From Bacteroidota bacterium (GTDB taxonomy: Bacteria > Bacteroidota > Bacteroidia > 2-12-FULL-35-15), in assembly GCA_021323165.1 (NCBI GenBank), contig JAJTCJ010000016.1, forward strand, positions 1 to 44,424: DNA of 44,424 nucleotides, in the 5' to 3' direction. The notes under the pieces are model-generated. The model was not told the origin of the DNA. It saw only the letters and a program-made list of their open reading frames with translations, and did not search any database. Within the stretch, counting starts at the first letter, position 1; each line of letters begins with the position of its first letter. A program made the translations under genes and the position numbers. Of this stretch, positions 1 to 8,373 are shown in pieces.

Positions 1-52
1 AAACAGTTTAATAAACAAATTAACTATTTAAAAACATTTAAAATTTACAACT

Positions 53-637
53 ATGAAAAGAACTCATTTATTTTTGGCCGGCTGTATAGCATCATCATTG
101 GTTATTTTAGGCTTTACACGATCTACTGCATCATCAGGAGAGAAGACAGCAAATTCAGAAACGACAACCGAAGGACACACTACAACAATGGATAGCGGAA
201 CTACGGGTACAACCCACACAACATCCATGGATGAAGGTACTGACGAAGGAACCACCGGAACGACAAGTTCTACAAATTCTACAACACAGTCTTCATCAAC
301 ACATTCAACGCATTCGACTGATATGCATAAAGACTCAACAAAAACAACATCTAACAAATCAACATCAGGTACAAGTTCCACTAAAACAACAAATAATACC
401 GGCTCTACCACAAAGAGTACAGGTTCAACAGGTGCAACAACTAAGAGCACAGGTTCTAAAGGTTCCACAGGAAGCACTGGTTCAACCGGAGGAACAGGAT
501 CAACAACTCACAGCACAAGCTCAACATCTTCTACAAATGGAACAGGCACAACTTCATCTACTTCTTCAACCAGCAGTACAGGTTCAACTGCCAGCACGTC
601 TTCCACAAGTGGAACAACTACAATGAAAAGAAAATAG
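53..637 (+). CDS. Secreted Ser/Thr/Gly-rich low-complexity protein
   Basis: The 194-residue product begins with a signal peptide (basic MKR, then a hydrophobic stretch to about residue 27). The rest is almost entirely Ser, Thr and Gly with some Asn, Lys and His, in irregular short repeats such as TGST, STSST and TKSTGS. No folded domain is visible. A mucin-like, possibly O-glycosylated surface or periplasmic protein is an inference from composition only. The ATG at 53 follows an A-rich leader typical of Bacteroidota, and the gene ends just before a strong terminator, so it is probably a single-gene unit. The low complexity creates long open frames on the other strand and in another frame, which I take as artefacts. 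I cannot assign a function. Confidence 0.75.
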   Translation: MKRTHLFLAGCIASSLVILGFTRSTASSGEKTANSETTTEGHTTTMDSGTTGTTHTTSMDEGTDEGTTGTTSSTNSTTQSSSTHSTHSTDMHKDSTKTTSNKSTSGTSSTKTTNNTGSTTKSTGSTGATTKSTGSKGSTGSTGSTGGTGSTTHSTSSTSSTNGTGTTSSTSSTSSTGSTASTSSTSGTTTMKRK

Positions 638-661
638 TTTAGACTGTATCTATTATATAAT

Positions 662-687
662 AAAGCCATCTTTTAAAAGATGGCTTT
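662..687 (+). terminator. Intrinsic terminator after the Ser/Thr-rich gene
   Basis: A perfect 26-base palindrome with arms AAAGCCATCTTTT and AAAAGATGGCTTT lies 25 bases after the stop codon at 637. The arm ends in TTT and is followed by an AT-rich tract. It separates the gene from the HTTM gene that starts at 708. Confidence 0.85.
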
Positions 688-707
688 ATTCATGTTAAAG
701 CATTTTT

Positions 708-2162
708 ATGAAATATCTTTCTTTGGATATTCGTGCAATTTCTCTAATGAGGATTTGCATTGCAGCAGTTGTGATGTTCGACCTCGGAATCAGGTTAACT
801 GATCTCGAGGCTTTCTATGCAAATTCAGGAGTTGTTCCATTGCATATGCTTTTCGAAAACGCATGGAATACTTATTCTATTTCTTTGCATGCAATAAGCG
901 GTCTTTGGCAGGTCCAGCTTTTTCTTTTTTTATTCTCTTTTTTCTGTGCGGTTATGCTTTTTATCGGATACCGTACCAAATTGTTTACATTCCTTTGTTG
1001 GCTCATGATGCTTTCTCTTCACAACAGGAATGGTCTTATTCTGCAGGGGGGGGACGATCTGTTGAGAATGGTGTTATTTTGGGGAATGTTTCTGCCCTGG
1101 GGTGCGCGTTATTCCTGTGATCACATAATAGCTCCGGAAATAAATCCTCCTCCACAAATTCTGACTCCGGCTTCAGTTGCATATATTCTTCAGATCTGTT
1201 ATATCTATACCGGCTCAGCACTTCTTAAAGGACCTGAATGGGATCGGGACTTCACTGCAATGTATTATGCTTATAGTCTTGATCAGATTGCATTTCCAAT
1301 TACTAAGGTTGTTTATTATTATCCTGAGCTATTAAGACGATGCACAATTGTGGCTTATTATTTTGAATTATTGATTCCCATTCTGTTCTTCATACCTTTC
1401 AGGCATCAGCTATTCAGAACTATTGGGGTAATCTCCATCATGTTATTTCATTTAATTAATGTTTCCACTCTGTTTATCGGTTTATTTCCTTTGATCGGTA
1501 TCACTACTTCAATTGGTATTCTCCCATCTTCTTTTATGGACTGGTTTGAAAAAATATTTTACAGGTTCAGGAAGCAATTAAGGAATTCATTCGTGAGTTG
1601 GGCGTTTTTAGCTGAATATATTATTAAGTGGAAAAGGCCAAATTATAATTTTTCAGTTATTCATGATCGTATTCGCACTGCTATACTCATATTTTTGATC
1701 TTCTTTGTTTTCGACTGGAACTTCAGTAATCTTACTTTTGTGAATAGCAAACTTTCAGATAAGTTGCGTGTTATTGGTTATGGGCTAAGACTGGATCAAA
1801 ATTGGGGAATGTTCGCACCAGGAGTTTTCAAGGATGATGGATGGTTTATACTTGAAGGAATAACAAAAGATGGAAATCATATAGATCTGCTGACCGGAAA
1901 ACAGCCTGATTTGAATAAGCCTGAAAGTGTTGTGTCAATGTTTAAGAATGATCGTTGGAGAAAATACACTGAAAATCTAATCTTTTCTGAAAACGAGTTT
2001 ATGCGCGGGTATTATTGCAATTATTCTAAGCGCATTTGGAATGAAAAACATCCCGATAAACAGGTAGGACCATTGTCGGTTATTTACATGGAAGAATTTA
2101 CACTTCCGGATTACAAATATTCTATCCCCCAAAAAAATATTTTATGGGAATGTATTGATTAA
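708..2162 (+). CDS. HTTM domain integral membrane protein (gamma-carboxylase-like)
   Basis: This 484-residue polytopic membrane protein carries the hallmarks of the HTTM family, related to the membrane part of vitamin K-dependent gamma-carboxylase. They are an N-terminal R-x-x-x-A helix, the stretch LHNRNGLILQGGDDLLRMVL around residues 103-122, and several further hydrophobic helices up to about residue 340. The C-terminal 130 residues are soluble and contain a W-x-M-F-A-P motif (LDQNWGMFAPG) seen in many bacterial HTTM proteins. Bacterial members have no settled reaction. The gene sits between a terminator and a 91-base gap before the next operon, so it is probably monocistronic. An eight-G run at 1046-1053 is read through in frame. 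The family call is confident; the function is not known. Confidence 0.85.
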   Translation: MKYLSLDIRAISLMRICIAAVVMFDLGIRLTDLEAFYANSGVVPLHMLFENAWNTYSISLHAISGLWQVQLFLFLFSFFCAVMLFIGYRTKLFTFLCWLMMLSLHNRNGLILQGGDDLLRMVLFWGMFLPWGARYSCDHIIAPEINPPPQILTPASVAYILQICYIYTGSALLKGPEWDRDFTAMYYAYSLDQIAFPITKVVYYYPELLRRCTIVAYYFELLIPILFFIPFRHQLFRTIGVISIMLFHLINVSTLFIGLFPLIGITTSIGILPSSFMDWFEKIFYRFRKQLRNSFVSWAFLAEYIIKWKRPNYNFSVIHDRIRTAILIFLIFFVFDWNFSNLTFVNSKLSDKLRVIGYGLRLDQNWGMFAPGVFKDDGWFILEGITKDGNHIDLLTGKQPDLNKPESVVSMFKNDRWRKYTENLIFSENEFMRGYYCNYSKRIWNEKHPDKQVGPLSVIYMEEFTLPDYKYSIPQKNILWECID

Positions 2163-2253
2163 AGTCTCTTCCTCAATTTTTTAAACTTCTCTGTTTTACT
2201 TAATTATCCAATCTTTTGGCATAAATATGTTCTATGACTTAATATCATATTGA

Positions 2254-5004
2254 ATGCCGATGATTCCATTTTTAAGAAAAGATATTTGTTTAAAATTCAA
2301 ATCCGCAATAAGCGTTCTGCTCTTCATGGTTGCTAGTTATGGGCTGTCGGCTCAACCTGTCTGGCTATGGGGCAAGGGTGTTCATTCTGCGGCAGATGAA
2401 ATTGCTGAAGATGTTGCAATTTGTCCTCAATCAGGGAATGTTGTAATTGTAGGAATGTATAATAGCAGTTTATCTTCTTTTTTTGGTTCTGATTTTACCG
2501 GTTCTTCAAAAGGTGGGTTTGTTGCCAAATACGACCCTAATGGAAATGTGATCTGGGGGTTTAAGATAGGTGATAATCATGCAAATATTTGTAAGGCCAC
2601 AGCTGTGGATTCTTCTGGAAATATTTATGTTACAGGGACTTTTGAAGGAACTACTGATTTTTCAGGATTATCTGCAACGCCAGTTAATTTGACGGCTAAT
2701 GACAAGGACGTTTTTCTGGCAAAGTATAATTCATCAGGTCAATTGATGTGGGTTCAGAAAGGTGGCGGCCCATCCAAAGATGAAGGATACTCTGTGTGTA
2801 TAAACTTAAACAAAGTATTCATAACCGGTTATTATAAAAGTTCAGCGTCTTTCTCATCTTTAAACACAGTTGCGAACACCAGTAATGAAAATATTTTCAT
2901 TGTTGCTTATAACCTTAATGGGGTGATTCAATGGCTTGCAGATGGCGGTTCTACCCAGGCATCACATGGAAATGATATTGCTGCAGATAATGCTGCTGTT
3001 TACGTAACGGGTGAATTTAAGGGTCCGGTGTTTGCGGTTTTTAATTCAAACGGTTCTCCTGCTGCTTCTCTGGGAAATATAAATCAAAGTAAGACTGATG
3101 GTTTTGTTTTATCATTCAATACGAATGGTATTCTTAACTGGTCTGGTTTAATTAGTTCATCCGATGATGATATAGTTAATTCTATTTGTGTTTTTGGAAC
3201 CAGATTGTCTGTTACAGGAAGTATAAAACAGCCTGCAAATTTTATGGGATATAGCGGCAACCCGGTATTAAACTCGGGAAGTAGTAAGGATATGTTTGTT
3301 GCCCAGATAAATAAAACTACTGGAAGTACAATTTGGGTAAAAAGGGAAGTGAGCACTGATGATGACGAAGGGGAAGCAATTGCTGCCGATGTTTCAGGGA
3401 ATATTTACGTTGCCGGTTATTACAAAGGTTCAATAAGTTTTAGCGGAGGTCCATCTTACTCGTCAGTAGGGGCAGAGGCTGAACAGATTGTTGTGGCATC
3501 TTATTCTTCTTCAGGAAGTTTGATATGGTCTAATGAAGCGGGTGATGATAACCTGGATATTCCTTATGGAATTTCTGTAAATTCAACAGGTGGGATTTAT
3601 CTATGTGGAGAATATTCAGATAATATAGAATTCGGAAGTTCGACTCTTGTAAATAATAGCGGTAGTAATGCCTTTCTAACCCGGTTAGGATGTCAGCTGG
3701 TTTCCAATAATACTATCTCTTCTGTTTCAAATATTTGCAATGGCGAAATTCTTGATAGTATTTCAGGTGCTATCCCTGTATCAGGGATCGGAACTTTCAT
3801 TTATTTATGGGAACAAAGCAATGATAGCCTCATTTGGATTTCGGCCCCAGGCATAAATAATCTGAATAATTACAGCCCTCCGTTATTTACTACAACTAAA
3901 TTTTTTCGCAGGAAAATTATAGTTACAGGAGGATGTTCCAGTACATCCATTAGTAATATAATTAAAGTAAATGTGGATCTCGCACCTACTGTCTCAAATG
4001 CCGGGCTTAACCAGTATGTATGCGAAAGTACACCTGTTACTTTAAACGGAAATATACCTTTAGTAGGATCCGGAGTTTGGATATTAGTTTCAGGTACGGG
4101 TAGTATAAGTTCACCTACATCAGCTAGCACAACTCTGTCAGGACTTGGATCCGGAACCAATATTTTCCAATGGACAATAAGTAATGCTAATTCGTGTCCT
4201 GTTTCCAGTTCCACAGTTGCAATAAAAGTAGATGGATTGCCAAGCGTATCGGATGCGGGAAACGACCTATCTGTTTGTGTATCGTCCTCATCAATAAATA
4301 TGAATGCAAACTTACCTGTGGTTGGTAGTGGCTTTTGGACTAAACTTTCCGGACAGGCCAATATAATAGATTCTCTTCTCCCTAATACCAGTGTAAATAA
4401 TCTTGTTCCGGGACAGAATATTTTTTCCTGGACAATTAAAAACGGTATCTGCCCTTCTTCAGTTTCAACTGTTACTATAACTGTAGATGAGCTGCCTGAT
4501 ACAGCCTATGCAGGTCTTGATATTATTACTGATATACCTTTCGTTGAACTTTCAGCAAATATTCCTTCACTTGGAACTCCAAGATGGTCCGTGATTAGCG
4601 GCAATGGATCATTTAGTTCTGATATTGAACCGGATGCCACTATTAATGGATTAAAGGTTGGACAGAATATTATAAGATGGGAAGTTAGCAATGGTGCCTG
4701 CCCATCAAGCACTGATGATGTAATGATATACTTAAACCCATTTACGATCCCAAATGCTTTTTCGCCAAATGGTGATGGCTTAAATGACAGGTTTTATATC
4801 AAAGCACTCGAATATTATCAGGATGTTAAGTTTCGGGTTTTTAACAAATGGGGGAATATAGTATACGAAAGTGGCGAATATCACAATGAATGGGAGGGAA
4901 CAAATAAGGAGAATAAGATGCTCATTGATGATACATATTATTATATCCTGGATGTTATGAATGAAATGGAATATAGCGGTTATGTTATAATTAAAACAAA
5001 ATGA
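2254..5004 (+). CDS. T9SS type B cargo: SBBP-type propeller, Ig/PKD-like repeats and CHU_C domain
   Basis: The 916-residue protein has a signal peptide (to about residue 33, SAQ). Residues about 36-480 form a propeller-like region with SBBP-style repeats such as FVAKYDPNGNVIW and VDSSGNIYVTG. Three Ig/PKD-like modules follow (about 580-820; each contains an SxAGxxxxVC-type start and ends in a W-x-I segment). Residues about 825-916 are the gliding-motility CHU_C domain (IPNAFSPNGDGLNDRF, then FNKWGNIVYES). CHU_C is a T9SS type B signal and indicates export through the T9SS to the surface. Its stop overlaps the PorP/SprF start by four bases (ATGA), so cargo and partner are co-translated. ATG 2254 is used; ATG 2260 is an alternative. 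The ligand is unknown. Confidence 0.88.
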   Translation: MPMIPFLRKDICLKFKSAISVLLFMVASYGLSAQPVWLWGKGVHSAADEIAEDVAICPQSGNVVIVGMYNSSLSSFFGSDFTGSSKGGFVAKYDPNGNVIWGFKIGDNHANICKATAVDSSGNIYVTGTFEGTTDFSGLSATPVNLTANDKDVFLAKYNSSGQLMWVQKGGGPSKDEGYSVCINLNKVFITGYYKSSASFSSLNTVANTSNENIFIVAYNLNGVIQWLADGGSTQASHGNDIAADNAAVYVTGEFKGPVFAVFNSNGSPAASLGNINQSKTDGFVLSFNTNGILNWSGLISSSDDDIVNSICVFGTRLSVTGSIKQPANFMGYSGNPVLNSGSSKDMFVAQINKTTGSTIWVKREVSTDDDEGEAIAADVSGNIYVAGYYKGSISFSGGPSYSSVGAEAEQIVVASYSSSGSLIWSNEAGDDNLDIPYGISVNSTGGIYLCGEYSDNIEFGSSTLVNNSGSNAFLTRLGCQLVSNNTISSVSNICNGEILDSISGAIPVSGIGTFIYLWEQSNDSLIWISAPGINNLNNYSPPLFTTTKFFRRKIIVTGGCSSTSISNIIKVNVDLAPTVSNAGLNQYVCESTPVTLNGNIPLVGSGVWILVSGTGSISSPTSASTTLSGLGSGTNIFQWTISNANSCPVSSSTVAIKVDGLPSVSDAGNDLSVCVSSSSINMNANLPVVGSGFWTKLSGQANIIDSLLPNTSVNNLVPGQNIFSWTIKNGICPSSVSTVTITVDELPDTAYAGLDIITDIPFVELSANIPSLGTPRWSVISGNGSFSSDIEPDATINGLKVGQNIIRWEVSNGACPSSTDDVMIYLNPFTIPNAFSPNGDGLNDRFYIKALEYYQDVKFRVFNKWGNIVYESGEYHNEWEGTNKENKMLIDDTYYYILDVMNEMEYSGYVIIKTK

Positions 5005-5891
5005 AATTGAGAAAATTACTTATACTTTTAATTCTCTTCAGCACAGGATCTTATGCTCAGCATAATTCTCTGTACAGTCAATATTATTTTTCCGGAATAC
5101 TGATAAACCCTGCATATGCCGGGAGCCAAAATGCTCTGAATTTCACAAGTATATACAGAAATCAATGGACAGGAATAGAAGGGTCGCCAAAAAATTTAAG
5201 CATTGGGATTCATTCCCCTCTTAAGAACAATAAGGTGAATGCAGGTCTTGTTTTTTTGAATAGTAAATATGGTTTAAGCTCAGTTACCAGTGTTATGGGA
5301 ATTTATGCATACCGTTTACCTTTGGGAAAAGGCAGTCTTTCTTTCGGTCTTCAGGGCGGAATTCAAAGCAGTAAGAACAATTGGTCCCAAATTGAAACAA
5401 CTGATGGAAATGATCCTGTTTTTACATCCCCGGCAACCAGGGAAATCAGCGGCATTGCTGGTTTTGGTATGTATTATAAAGCGGAGAAGTTTTTTCTGGG
5501 TTTATCCTCCCCTACAATGTACAATTCAAAGAAGTCTTTTCAATTTTCTTATAGCCCGATTTTACTGTCAGGAGGTGTCCTCATTCAAGCTGGGAATTCA
5601 GTAGTTTTTAAACCTTCCGCTCTTATTAAATACATCAAAGGCTCTCCAATAGGGACTGATATTTCTACTGTACTGTATTTCAAGGAGATCATTGGAATTG
5701 GTGTGGGGTACCGCACAAAAGACGCTATATATGCTTTTGTGGATCTTAAGCTTAATGAGCAGTTCAGTGCAGGGTATTGCTATGATTATACTACCAGTCA
5801 TTTAAAACGTTATTCAAATGGCAGCCATGAATTTATGTTAAGATATTTATTCAGTTATAAACTTAATACAAAAAATCCACGCTATTTCTGA
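5001..5891 (+). CDS. PorP/SprF family type IX secretion membrane protein
   Basis: The 296-residue outer-membrane barrel has a signal peptide (to about residue 19, SYAQ) followed by the PorP/SprF signature: LYSQYYFSGILINPAYAGS, then an R-x-Q-W segment (YRNQWTGIEGSP). It ends in a barrel strand with an aromatic terminus (NPRYF). In the family, SprF-like proteins are needed for secretion or surface attachment of CHU_C (type B) cargo. Its four-base overlap with the CHU_C gene upstream and its TGATG overlap with the next gene place it in the middle of a dedicated cargo-partner operon. It is a paralogue of the protein at 24537-25475, which has the same PRYF ending and the same kind of neighbours. 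Confidence 0.93.
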   Translation: MKLRKLLILLILFSTGSYAQHNSLYSQYYFSGILINPAYAGSQNALNFTSIYRNQWTGIEGSPKNLSIGIHSPLKNNKVNAGLVFLNSKYGLSSVTSVMGIYAYRLPLGKGSLSFGLQGGIQSSKNNWSQIETTDGNDPVFTSPATREISGIAGFGMYYKAEKFFLGLSSPTMYNSKKSFQFSYSPILLSGGVLIQAGNSVVFKPSALIKYIKGSPIGTDISTVLYFKEIIGIGVGYRTKDAIYAFVDLKLNEQFSAGYCYDYTTSHLKRYSNGSHEFMLRYLFSYKLNTKNPRYF

Positions 5892-7354
5892 TGAAAAGAT
5901 ATATACTGATACTCATTGCAATATTTAATTATTTGGCTGTTATGGCACAGGATTCAATGTATACGGAATTCTCTGGGCACTACGATGTATTACCTCTTAA
6001 TTTAAATATTTCTAAAGATGAGATGTCTCCTTTTATATCAGGAAACAAGATCTATTTTTCCTCAAACAGGACAGAAAATCTGGGTGTTAAATATTTACAG
6101 GACAACGATTCGGATTTTTATGATATATATTCTGCCGAACGAATAGATTCTATAAATTTTACGAAGGCACATCAGTTAAAAAGATGGAGTTCGATCTTTA
6201 ATGATGGTCCTTTGAGCTTTGATGACAAGGATGCTTCTGCATTGATTACATGTAACCAAAAAGATATGAGTTTCCTATTAAGATCACCTAAAGAACAACA
6301 GAAATTAAAACTTTACTATTCGAAAAACGATAAGGGAAAGTGGTCGGAGCCGCAAATGTTATCACTATGTGCAGGCCCCTATTCATATTGTCACGGAGTG
6401 TTTGGCAAAAATAACTCAATAATAATTTTCGCTTCAGATATGCCGGGTGGCTTCGGAGGTATGGATCTTTATATTGCCGCGTTTGATGGAAAGGAATGGT
6501 CGTCACCTGAGAACCTTGGGAATAAAATAAATTCCAATGCTGATGAGATCTTTCCATTTATAAATAAATCAGGAAGATTATATTTTTCATCGGATAGGAA
6601 AGGAGGGATTGGCGGACTTGATATCTATTATGCTACTTCTTTGGATTCAGAGCCAATAAGTTTTGAGACACCAGTTAACAGTCCTCAGGATGACTTCGGT
6701 ATTTGGACTGATTCCGTTGGTAATAATGGTTATATCACTTCCAACAGAAATGATAAGATGAATGATGATATCTTTTATTTTTATAAGATTATACCTGATT
6801 TCGAAAAGGAAATAATTCCGATCACTAAATTCTGTTATACTTTTTTTGAAGAATCCACGACAATTGCGGGAGATACATCTCAGCTGCAATATGAATGGAA
6901 TTTTGGTGATTCTAAAAAATATAAAGGCAGAGAAGTAACTCATTGTTTTAAAACACCTGGAGTATATCCTGTTCAGTTAAATGTAATTGACCGATCAACT
7001 GGGGATTTAATGTACAATGATCTCAGTTATGATTTTGTTGTGGAAGAACCGAAACAGTTAAGTTTCAATTCACCTGACACAGTGAAAATTGGTTCACCTA
7101 TTTCTTTTAATGCTTCATCATCTTTTATTGCCGGCTACTCGATAAAAAAATACTTCTGGACCTTTAATGACGGCTGGTACAGCATGGGAACAGATGCAAG
7201 GCATAAATATTTAAAATCCGGTAAGTATAAGGTAAAGCTCGGTGTTATAGCTAAAGAGGAAACAACTGGAAAAGAGCAGACTTTTTATACTGAAAAAGTG
7301 GTTTATGTTGTTAATGATCTTCCGGGATCGTCTAACACTAATGCCAAGAACTGA
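5891..7354 (+). CDS. PD40 propeller plus PKD domains, exported; no OmpA domain
   Basis: The 487-residue protein has a signal peptide (to about residue 20) and a PD40/WD40-like propeller over about residues 35-300. Its blades include ISGNKIYFSSNR, IIIFASDMPGGFGGMDLY and GRLYFSSDRKGGIGGLDIYY. Two PKD-type beta-sandwiches follow: YEWNFGDSKKYKGREVTHCF near 335-395 and KKYFWTFNDGWYS near 400-480. In this position, after PorP/SprF, Bacteroidota usually have a PD40-OmpA protein of the PorE/SprE-like kind, as at 22576-24513 here. The peptidoglycan-binding OmpA domain is missing and PKD domains stand in its place. The start overlaps the previous stop (TGATG). I infer a periplasmic or surface scaffold for the preceding PorP/SprF. 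Confidence 0.85.
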   Translation: MKRYILILIAIFNYLAVMAQDSMYTEFSGHYDVLPLNLNISKDEMSPFISGNKIYFSSNRTENLGVKYLQDNDSDFYDIYSAERIDSINFTKAHQLKRWSSIFNDGPLSFDDKDASALITCNQKDMSFLLRSPKEQQKLKLYYSKNDKGKWSEPQMLSLCAGPYSYCHGVFGKNNSIIIFASDMPGGFGGMDLYIAAFDGKEWSSPENLGNKINSNADEIFPFINKSGRLYFSSDRKGGIGGLDIYYATSLDSEPISFETPVNSPQDDFGIWTDSVGNNGYITSNRNDKMNDDIFYFYKIIPDFEKEIIPITKFCYTFFEESTTIAGDTSQLQYEWNFGDSKKYKGREVTHCFKTPGVYPVQLNVIDRSTGDLMYNDLSYDFVVEEPKQLSFNSPDTVKIGSPISFNASSSFIAGYSIKKYFWTFNDGWYSMGTDARHKYLKSGKYKVKLGVIAKEETTGKEQTFYTEKVVYVVNDLPGSSNTNAKN

Positions 7355-7398
7355 TACCTAAGGGTTATTATTAATCAACAGTTTTAGAATTGAAGCAG

Positions 7399-8364
7399 AT
7401 GTACTACAGATATTTATTTATTTTTCTTTTCATTTTTTTTGCTGTTGGTGGGCATGCTCAGCAGGCGCCATCTGCAGAAGAAAATATTCCATTTCTATGT
7501 ACATTCAGTAAGCTGGCAGATAAGAGCTGGGGAGATGATGACAATGTTCAGATCATTTTTTTCGTTATGCCGGTGACAGAAAAAAATCCCGTTTATATAA
7601 AGATATTTGATCCTAATAATGGTGGAAAACATGATGAGGCACATGGCCCTTTCAACAGCAAGACAAAGTTTTCTGTCTTTGGAGGTTTAGGAGCTCATTC
7701 ATCTGCAGATGCAAAAAAACATAATCCAGAAGGAGATTATAAGAGCGGAGTGCAGCTTGCAACCAAGACTTTTGACAGTGATCCCGGATATGATGATAAA
7801 TGGTTTTCACTTGGACCTTTTAATCCTGTAGAAGGTGAATTGCAACCGGATGTTGGAGGTTATGTTTTTAAAGTTGTGATCGAGGGAACTGATGGAGATG
7901 ATGGTAACTTGTATCGCTTGATATTATCGTCTGATAAAGTAGCTAACAAGACCATAGAAGGAGGTAATATGTTTACATACGAATATTCCTTCCGCTTATG
8001 GGATACCAAAGGTTCTGTTTCACATCTATATCCTTTCATTACTTCAAACCTGGTAGCAGTGAAGATCAATGTCTTTGATTTTGACAGTGACGGAATGATA
8101 CGTTTGGTTTCAGTTGCTAAAAGAGGTGATATTGCCAAGACTTCCGGAGATGCAGAATGGACTATTAATACACATGAAGTACTGGAGCAGGAATATAATA
8201 CATCATTCGACATTCAATTTGTGAAACAAAAGGATGCGAAGAATAATAATATTGTTGTTTTTATTACAAATCAATATAATCAATTGATGCCCTTTTATAC
8301 AAGTCCGATAGGAGGTATCCCTAAGTATAAATATAAAATTGGTGTTAAAGTGGCAAACAATTAA
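7399..8364 (+). CDS. Exported protein of unknown function in the CHU_C/PorP operon
   Basis: The product of about 321 residues has a signal peptide (MYYRYLFIFLFIFFAVGGHAQ) and then an acidic, Gly- and Asp-rich beta-type sequence with no motif I recognise. Notable features are WGDDDNVQIIFFVMP near the start, GPFNSKTKFSVFGGLGAH, and FDFDSDGMIRLVS, which resembles a calcium-loop-like Asp cluster. It lies 44 bases after the PD40-PKD gene and 9 bases before the SpoIIE gene, so it belongs to the same operon. I chose ATG 7399; an in-frame TTG at 7390 is possible but less likely. Export is supported. Any role is inference from context only. Confidence 0.75.
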   Translation: MYYRYLFIFLFIFFAVGGHAQQAPSAEENIPFLCTFSKLADKSWGDDDNVQIIFFVMPVTEKNPVYIKIFDPNNGGKHDEAHGPFNSKTKFSVFGGLGAHSSADAKKHNPEGDYKSGVQLATKTFDSDPGYDDKWFSLGPFNPVEGELQPDVGGYVFKVVIEGTDGDDGNLYRLILSSDKVANKTIEGGNMFTYEYSFRLWDTKGSVSHLYPFITSNLVAVKINVFDFDSDGMIRLVSVAKRGDIAKTSGDAEWTINTHEVLEQEYNTSFDIQFVKQKDAKNNNIVVFITNQYNQLMPFYTSPIGGIPKYKYKIGVKVANN

Positions 8365-8373
8365 ATAAAGATT

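Noticed and set aside
64-626. Long open frames on the minus strand (64-477) and in another plus frame (231-626)
   Set aside because: They mirror the low-complexity Ser/Thr codons of the signal-peptide-bearing gene at 53-637 and have no start context or domain.
1046-1053. Run of eight G as a possible frameshift in the HTTM gene
   Set aside because: The frame reads through without a break and the conserved motif LQGGDD lies across it, so the count of G is consistent with an intact gene.
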